Shown here one piece after another: positions 6,497 through 9,943 of a stretch of 9,943 nucleotides of DNA (positions within the stretch are counted from its first letter, which is position 1; each line of letters opens with the position of its first letter). This stretch comes from Collinsella sp. (GTDB taxonomy: Bacteria; Actinomycetota; Coriobacteriia; Coriobacteriales; Coriobacteriaceae), in contig DXZV01000002.1 in the NCBI GenBank assembly GCA_019419485.1, positions 37,040-46,982 on the forward strand, given 5' to 3'. The notes beneath the pieces were generated by a model. That model did not search any database and was not told where the DNA came from. It worked only from the letters and a program-made list of their open reading frames with translations. The translations under genes and the position numbers were made by a program.

Positions 6497-6523
6497 ATCC
6501 ATTCATCCATCCATTCATCAATC
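6496..6523 (+). repeat. CATY tetranucleotide repeat before MATE ribosome site
   Basis: Six consecutive four-base units read CATC, CATT, CATC, CATC, CATT, CATC (6496-6519), followed by a degenerate AATC. The run sits 10 bases upstream of the AGGGGAG ribosome site of the exporter gene. Such repeats can gain or lose units by slippage; here a change would alter the leader but not a reading frame. It could also be a simple unstructured spacer that keeps the ribosome site open. Confidence 0.55.
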
Positions 6524-6544
6524 TCTCATGGAAAGGGGAGAACA

Positions 6545-7921
6545 ATGGCAGAAGAGACAACCGCCGCTGTTGAGGAGGAGCGTGAGCTTGCCTCGCAGCC
6601 GATTCCCGGCCTGGTGCGCAAGTACACCATCATCACCGGCCAGGGTATGCTCGCCCAGATTATCATGGTGGTCCTTGAGGGCCTCGTGATGGGTTGGGGC
6701 CTGGGTGCACACGGCCTGGCCTGTGTTTCGATCATCATGTCGGTCGAGTACATTAACCTGGCCTTTGGCAACCTGTTTGGCACCGGCGTGCCCGCCGTGG
6801 TGGGCAACCTTTTGGGTGCCGGCGACATTAAGGGCGCCAGCAAGGCGTTTAGCCAGGGTTTTTGGCTTACCACGATTGTGAGTGTGCTGCTTGCTGTGGT
6901 GATGGCTGTGTTTACCGAGCCCATCTGCGCATTCTTCGGCGCCACGCCCGACATCATGACCGATACCGTTGCCGGCGTGCGCACCTTCTCCGTGCTGCTG
7001 CCGCTCACGGTCATTGGTCAGATGGTCACCGCCGTCATGCGTGTGGACGAGAAGGTTCAGATCCAGGCCAACCTCATGACCGTGTCTGCCATCGTCGCTA
7101 TCTGCTGGCTTGCGCTTTCCACGTTTGTGCTCAAGCTTGGCGTTATGGGAGCTGGCGTGTACTACGGTCTTTCCATCGGTATCTGGGCCATCGGTATCTT
7201 CTGGTTCATCGGCGGTAAGAAGTCGCAGCTCCAGATCAGCGCCGCCGACCTCAAACTCGACATGGCCATCTGCGGCCAGATCATTAAGATTGGTTTCCCG
7301 TTCTTTTTGGTGCAAGCTGCCACGTTCATCTTCAACACCGTTGCCAACTCGTTGCTTGGCCAGCTCGGCGGCGACATGGGTTCGCTCTACATCGCGGCCT
7401 TTGGTGTGATCAACGGCTACATCCTCTACATTACCATGATGGTCGCCCAGTGCTTCTCGTACGGCCTGCAGCCCATTGCCGCCTTCAACGCCGGCGCCAA
7501 GGCGTGGGCGCGCCTCAAGGAAACGCTCTCCTGCACGCTTAAGTACCAGGTCGTGACGCTTGCTGCGGTGTCTGCTGTGCTATGGGTGGCCGCAACGCCG
7601 GTCTGCGCCTTTTTTGCTGGTAGCGACCCGGCGCTCGTCGAGGTTGCCGCCAACGCCACGCGCATCGTTATCCTGGCCGTGGCCCTGGGCTATCTTGCCA
7701 TGACCATGTCGATGTACTTCCAGGCGGTTGAGAAGGTGGGTATCGCCACGTTCACCGGTCTGCTCCGCTACGTGATCTGCTCCGTGCCGCTTATGTACCT
7801 GCTTGGCAACATGATGGGCGTTCAGGGTGTCTGGTTTGCCTTGGTGGCGGCTGACGCCATCACTGGTCTTATCTCCATCGCCCTCGCCGTCCGCGAATCC
7901 AAGCGACTTGCCACGCTCTAG
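6545..7921 (+). CDS. MATE-family multidrug/metabolite efflux transporter
   Basis: A 458-residue inner-membrane exporter of the MATE family (NorM/MepA/DinF type), driven by a sodium or proton gradient; the length and about 12 hydrophobic segments in two similar halves fit the family. The start at 6545 is chosen because AGGGGAG (6534-6540) is four bases upstream; an in-frame ATG at 6488 would place the CATY repeat in the protein. After a short acidic cytoplasmic N-terminus, residues from PIPGLVRKYTIITGQGMLAQ onward form helix 1; typical features are GTGVPAVVGNLLGAGD after helix 2, and QPIAAFNAGAKAWARLKETL in the second half, equivalent to the conserved QP..NyGA segment. It follows the amidohydrolase and may export its product or a toxic amide; that pairing is inference. 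Substrate unknown. Confidence 0.92.
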   Translation: MAEETTAAVEEERELASQPIPGLVRKYTIITGQGMLAQIIMVVLEGLVMGWGLGAHGLACVSIIMSVEYINLAFGNLFGTGVPAVVGNLLGAGDIKGASKAFSQGFWLTTIVSVLLAVVMAVFTEPICAFFGATPDIMTDTVAGVRTFSVLLPLTVIGQMVTAVMRVDEKVQIQANLMTVSAIVAICWLALSTFVLKLGVMGAGVYYGLSIGIWAIGIFWFIGGKKSQLQISAADLKLDMAICGQIIKIGFPFFLVQAATFIFNTVANSLLGQLGGDMGSLYIAAFGVINGYILYITMMVAQCFSYGLQPIAAFNAGAKAWARLKETLSCTLKYQVVTLAAVSAVLWVAATPVCAFFAGSDPALVEVAANATRIVILAVALGYLAMTMSMYFQAVEKVGIATFTGLLRYVICSVPLMYLLGNMMGVQGVWFALVAADAITGLISIALAVRESKRLATL

Positions 7922-7970
7922 ACTCGGACACGGCCGGCCCGCGATAGTCGAATAAGTCAACTCGCCTGCA

Positions 7971-8017
7971 AGCCACCGCAATGGGGACAGTTCCCATTGT
8001 GGTGGCTATTGTTATTT
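7971..8017 (+). terminator. Rho-independent terminator after MATE gene
   Basis: Bases 7971-7985 (AGCCACCGCAATGGG) pair with 7993-8007 (CCCATTGTGGTGGCT) in a 15-bp stem with one G-U pair and a GACAGTT loop, followed by the T-rich ATTGTTATTT. It closes the amidohydrolase-MATE unit. Confidence 0.75.
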
Positions 8018-8061
8018 AGGGTCTGAGATTTCGGCTCTATAAATAACGTTTTTGAACTGGG

Positions 8062-8153
8062 CTACTATAAGATTGTGGAAAACACTACTACAAGATTATG
8101 GAAAACGCTACTGCGAGATTATGGCAAATGATACTATACGATTATGGTAACAG
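8062..8153 (+). repeat. Four tandem 23-bp repeats upstream of the ATPase
   Basis: Copies lie at 8062-8084, 8085-8107, 8108-8130 and 8131-8153, with no spacer. Each contains a CTACT-like start, a central AGATTRTGG or CGATTATGG core and an A-rich end; copies 1 and 2 are most alike, copy 4 most divergent. The array ends 19 bases before the ATPase ATG, so it covers the promoter and leader. A 23-base period is not a multiple of three, so the conservation is at DNA or RNA level, not peptide level. About two helix turns per unit suits repeated protein-binding sites; TATAAG-like -10 matches occur inside the units. Confidence 0.85.
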
Positions 8154-8172
8154 CGTTATAAGGGGCGTTGAT

Positions 8173-9342
8173 ATGGCCGAGTACATTAACAGGGATTTGC
8201 ATGAGTTGCTCATTCGCATGGCGGGTTGGTTTCCTGTTGTGTCGTTGACGGGGCCTAGGCAGAGCGGAAAGTCTACGCTGGTTAGGCATGCCTTTCCCGA
8301 CTATTCCTATGTCACGCTTGAGGACCCCCAAACGAGGCGCGCGGCCTTGGAGGATCCGGTGAGTTTTATCCGCAACCGAAAGGGCGGACTCATCATCGAT
8401 GAGGCGCAATACGCCCCGGATTTGTTCTCGATGATCCAGGTTGTTTCGGATGAGCGGGGAGATGCCGGTCAATACATCCTTACGGGATCGCAAAACTTTT
8501 TGATGATGAAAAGCATCGGCCAGTCTCTTGCCGGGCGAGTCGGGATCTTAAAATTGCTGCCATTTTCGTTTCGAGAAGCGGAGAGGGGCCAGCAGGGGCA
8601 GTTGGAAGTGGATTTGTTTGCGCTCGAAGGGGGATACCCTCGCCTGCGTTCCGCCGGAATGCCGTCCTCGGTTTATTTCCCCAGCTATATTGATACCTAT
8701 GTTGAGCGCGATGTTGTGGGCTTGCTTGACGTGCGCAATAAAGCGGAGTTTCATAAGTTTCTGTCCATAATTGCCCAGAGCGCCGGTGCTCTCATTAATA
8801 TATCTTCGCTTTCTCGAGATACGGGTGTGAACGTATCGACCATTAAAAGCTGGTTGTCTATCCTGGAGCAGAGCTACCTGACGTTTTCACTGCAGCCCTA
8901 TTATGCAAATGCCAGGAAACGTTTGACTAAAACGCCCAAGCTTTATTTTTACGACACGGGGCTGCTCTGCTACTTGCTCAAAATTGGATCACTGGAGCAA
9001 CTTTTGGAGAGCTCTTATCTGGGGGCAGTTTTCGAAAACCTCATCGTTTCCGAAACGGCGAAGAGCCATCTCAACGTGGGCGAGAATCCCGAGTTGTATT
9101 TCTATAGGGACGACGGCAAGCGAGAAATCGATTTGCTCGACTGCACAAACTCAGGGAGTCCCAAGGCTATCGAAATAAAATCATCCAGAACGTATCACGA
9201 TAAGTACGCCCGCCATTTACAGGCTGTATGCGATGAGATCGACATTGCAAAAGATGCGCGCTATGTTGTGGCCCGCGTGGATTCAACGTATGAGTCGAAA
9301 GACTGTAGCGTGGTCTCGGCGCGTGATTGGCTTTTGCGATAA
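8173..9342 (+). CDS. AAA-type ATPase with DUF4143 / PD-(D/E)XK-like C-terminus
   Basis: A 389-residue soluble ATP-binding protein of the family annotated as AAA_14 plus DUF4143. The start at 8173 is supported by AAGGGG (8160-8165); an upstream ATG at 8098 lies inside the 23-bp repeats and is rejected. Walker A is GPRQSGKST (27-35, Lys33), Walker B LIIDEAQ (73-79, Asp76-Glu77), and a sensor-like YILTGSQN follows. A winged-helix-like middle part precedes ENLIVSE and a C-terminal segment KREIDLL with Asp320 and AIEIKSS with Glu334-x-Lys336, the D...ExK pattern of the PD-(D/E)XK nuclease fold; whether it cuts DNA is not known. Its role is unknown; such ATPases are often found in variable copies in gut bacteria. 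Codons such as AAA, ATA, TTT and TAT are far more common than in the neighbours, which suggests horizontal acquisition. It is monocistronic, with a terminator on each side. Confidence 0.92.
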   Translation: MAEYINRDLHELLIRMAGWFPVVSLTGPRQSGKSTLVRHAFPDYSYVTLEDPQTRRAALEDPVSFIRNRKGGLIIDEAQYAPDLFSMIQVVSDERGDAGQYILTGSQNFLMMKSIGQSLAGRVGILKLLPFSFREAERGQQGQLEVDLFALEGGYPRLRSAGMPSSVYFPSYIDTYVERDVVGLLDVRNKAEFHKFLSIIAQSAGALINISSLSRDTGVNVSTIKSWLSILEQSYLTFSLQPYYANARKRLTKTPKLYFYDTGLLCYLLKIGSLEQLLESSYLGAVFENLIVSETAKSHLNVGENPELYFYRDDGKREIDLLDCTNSGSPKAIEIKSSRTYHDKYARHLQAVCDEIDIAKDARYVVARVDSTYESKDCSVVSARDWLLR

Positions 9343-9362
9343 CAAGTTCGGCGTATTAACAA

Positions 9363-9403
9363 CTGCCGCGAAGAGGATCGGACCCCTTTCGCGGCGGTTT
9401 TTT
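9363..9403 (+). terminator. Rho-independent terminator after the ATPase
   Basis: CTGCCGCGAA (9363-9372) pairs with TTCGCGGCGG (9388-9397), one G-U pair included, followed by six T (9398-9403). It starts 20 bases after the ATPase stop and is a strong intrinsic terminator. Confidence 0.85.
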
Positions 9404-9426
9404 GCCGATCCGGTGCGCCTCAGATG

Positions 9427-9547
9427 CAAGTGAGTAGGCTTTTTTGGATCTGTCGAGCACACCGCGACAAACGCTAAATAAAACCGCAGGTCAGAGCTGT
9501 GGCGTTTTGGAGTGTGCTCGGCCTCCTGCAAAAGGTCTACTCACTTG
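9427..9547. repeat. MITE-like imperfect inverted repeat, 121 bases
   Basis: The ends CAAGTGAGTAG (9427-9437) and CTACTCACTTG (9537-9547) are perfect 11-bp inverted repeats; pairing continues through a run of T against A and resumes with CGAGCACAC (9454-9462) / GTGTGCTCG (9512-9520), then CAAACGC (9468-9474) / GCGTTTTG (9502-9509), and an inner CCGCAG/CTGTGG hairpin. No coding capacity is seen. The shape suits a non-autonomous miniature transposon, a REP-like intergenic repeat or a structured RNA. No flanking target duplication is obvious. Confidence 0.6.
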
Positions 9548-9716
9548 GTTTTTCGGCGAGAAGGCCGCCGCAAGGGCAAGCAGCTCTCCTCACGGCGGTT
9601 GGCGTTTGCCCAGATAAAACCTGCCAAAATAAACCTGTCCCTTTTTGGCATGTCCCTTTTGGCGCGGCTGATTGGTTTGGGCTGTTTTGGAGAAAGCCCA
9701 TGAGGCGGCACTCAGG
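9548..9716. other. Non-coding stretch with short repeats before the GNAT gene
   Basis: No convincing gene is seen. It holds CCGCCG (9565-9570) with CGGCGG (9593-9598), a direct repeat TGTCCCTTTTTGGC (9636-9649) and TGTCCCTTTTGGC (9651-9663), a dyad TGCCAAAA (9622-9629) / TTTTGGCA (9643-9650), and TGGGCT (9678-9683) / AGCCCA (9695-9700), which could weakly end the minus-strand acetyltransferase but lacks a T tract. The remainder has no recognised role. Confidence 0.4.
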
Positions 9717-9943
9717 CTAATCCTGCGTGTCGCCTCCGTACATGTAGACGATAAAGCCGTCGCCGGTGTCTTGGCTGTGATCCTCCAGGATGCGTTTCAT
9801 GTTGAGGTGCTCGTAGAACTGCCAGTCAGAGTTGCAGTCGCTCATCAGGAAGAACTTGGTGCACCCGGCTTTGGCGAGTTCGGCGCGCGCAAGGTCGATG
9901 AGCTCGCGGCCGAGTCCCTTGCCCTGCCACTCGGGCACAATGA
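9717..9943 (-). CDS. GNAT-family N-acetyltransferase (C-terminal part, truncated by window edge)
   Basis: The C-terminal 75 or so residues of a GCN5-related acetyltransferase, which moves an acetyl group from acetyl-CoA to an amine. The frame stays open to the right window edge, and the first visible residues are IVPEWQGKGLGRELI. The QGKGLG segment is the acetyl-CoA pyrophosphate-binding loop of motif A, followed by its amphipathic helix; DWQFYEHLNMKRI is the usual motif B region and the end (DGFIVYMYG) forms the last strand. A GTG at 9938 is not accepted as the start because it lies inside the conserved core. The substrate cannot be told from this part. It faces the ATPase tail-to-tail across 374 bases of non-coding sequence. 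Confidence 0.88.
   Translation of the reverse strand, partial: IVPEWQGKGLGRELIDLARAELAKAGCTKFFLMSDCNSDWQFYEHLNMKRILEDHSQDTGDGFIVYMYGGDTQD

Noticed and set aside
5624..6502. Long minus-strand open frame opposite the amidohydrolase
   Set aside because: It is a shadow of the GC-rich coding strand; its translation is low-complexity and has no family motifs.
6518..7315. Minus-strand open frame opposite the MATE gene
   Set aside because: It is antisense to a clear transporter gene and its His/Asp-rich translation is a typical codon shadow.
8062..8153. CRISPR array
   Set aside because: The repeats are contiguous with no unique spacers, only four imperfect units, and no cas genes nearby.
8098..8172. 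N-terminal extension of the ATPase starting at ATG 8098
   Set aside because: It would lie within the 23-bp tandem repeats, lacks a ribosome site, and the ATG at 8173 has AAGGGG at proper spacing and a family-like N-terminus.
9499..9720. Small plus-strand open frames between the ATPase and GNAT genes
   Set aside because: There is no ribosome site, they run through the MITE-like arm and short repeats, and codon use is unlike coding sequence.
9936..9938. GTG as the start of the GNAT gene
   Set aside because: It falls directly before the acetyl-CoA-binding loop, so most of the domain would be missing; the frame is open to the window edge.

Overview
The window looks like chromosome from a fairly GC-rich Gram-positive actinobacterium, most likely a gut Coriobacteriia member of the Collinsella type. 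This is an inference from the strong preference for C/G-ending codons, clear AGGAGG-type ribosome sites, and a LuxR-type regulator with a multi-helix membrane N-terminus, an arrangement common in that class. No ribosomal or other taxonomic marker is present, so the genus is not proven.

Layout, left to right. (1) 2-1177: 3' nearly complete agmatine deiminase (aguA), cut by the window start. (2) 1178-1747: 570 bases without a gene but densely structured, holding two successive terminator-like elements, a 24-bp hairpin, a small GC-rich terminator-like hairpin and a 17-bp stem with a T tract just before the next gene. (3) 1748-3157: APC-family amino acid/polyamine permease; beside aguA it may exchange agmatine and putrescine, but its leader is separate. 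(4) 3193-3384, minus strand: a 63-residue unknown protein with a good ribosome site. (5) 3513-4504: membrane-anchored LuxR-type regulator whose reading frame is broken at a run of seven T (3667-3673). (6) 4820-6448 and 6545-7921: YtcJ-type metal-dependent amidohydrolase followed by a MATE exporter, probably one operon, ended by a strong terminator. A candidate promoter and three phased TAAAC boxes lie upstream. (7) 8062-8153: four tandem 23-bp repeats just upstream of a DUF4143-type ATPase (8173-9342), which is visibly more AT-rich than its neighbours and may be acquired. (8) 9343-9716: no gene; a terminator, a 121-base MITE-like imperfect inverted repeat and short repeats. (9) 9717-9943, minus strand: C-terminal part of a GNAT acetyltransferase cut by the window end.

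How they may work together: aguA plus the permease suggest agmatine use (deimination to N-carbamoylputrescine and transport), but the remaining pathway genes are not in view. The LuxR protein, amidohydrolase and MATE pump are co-directional and could form a sense-hydrolyse-export unit for an unknown amide or formamide compound; this is inference. The least explained signals are the T7 frameshift, the 23-bp repeats before the ATPase, the long-stem leader of the permease and the MITE-like element.
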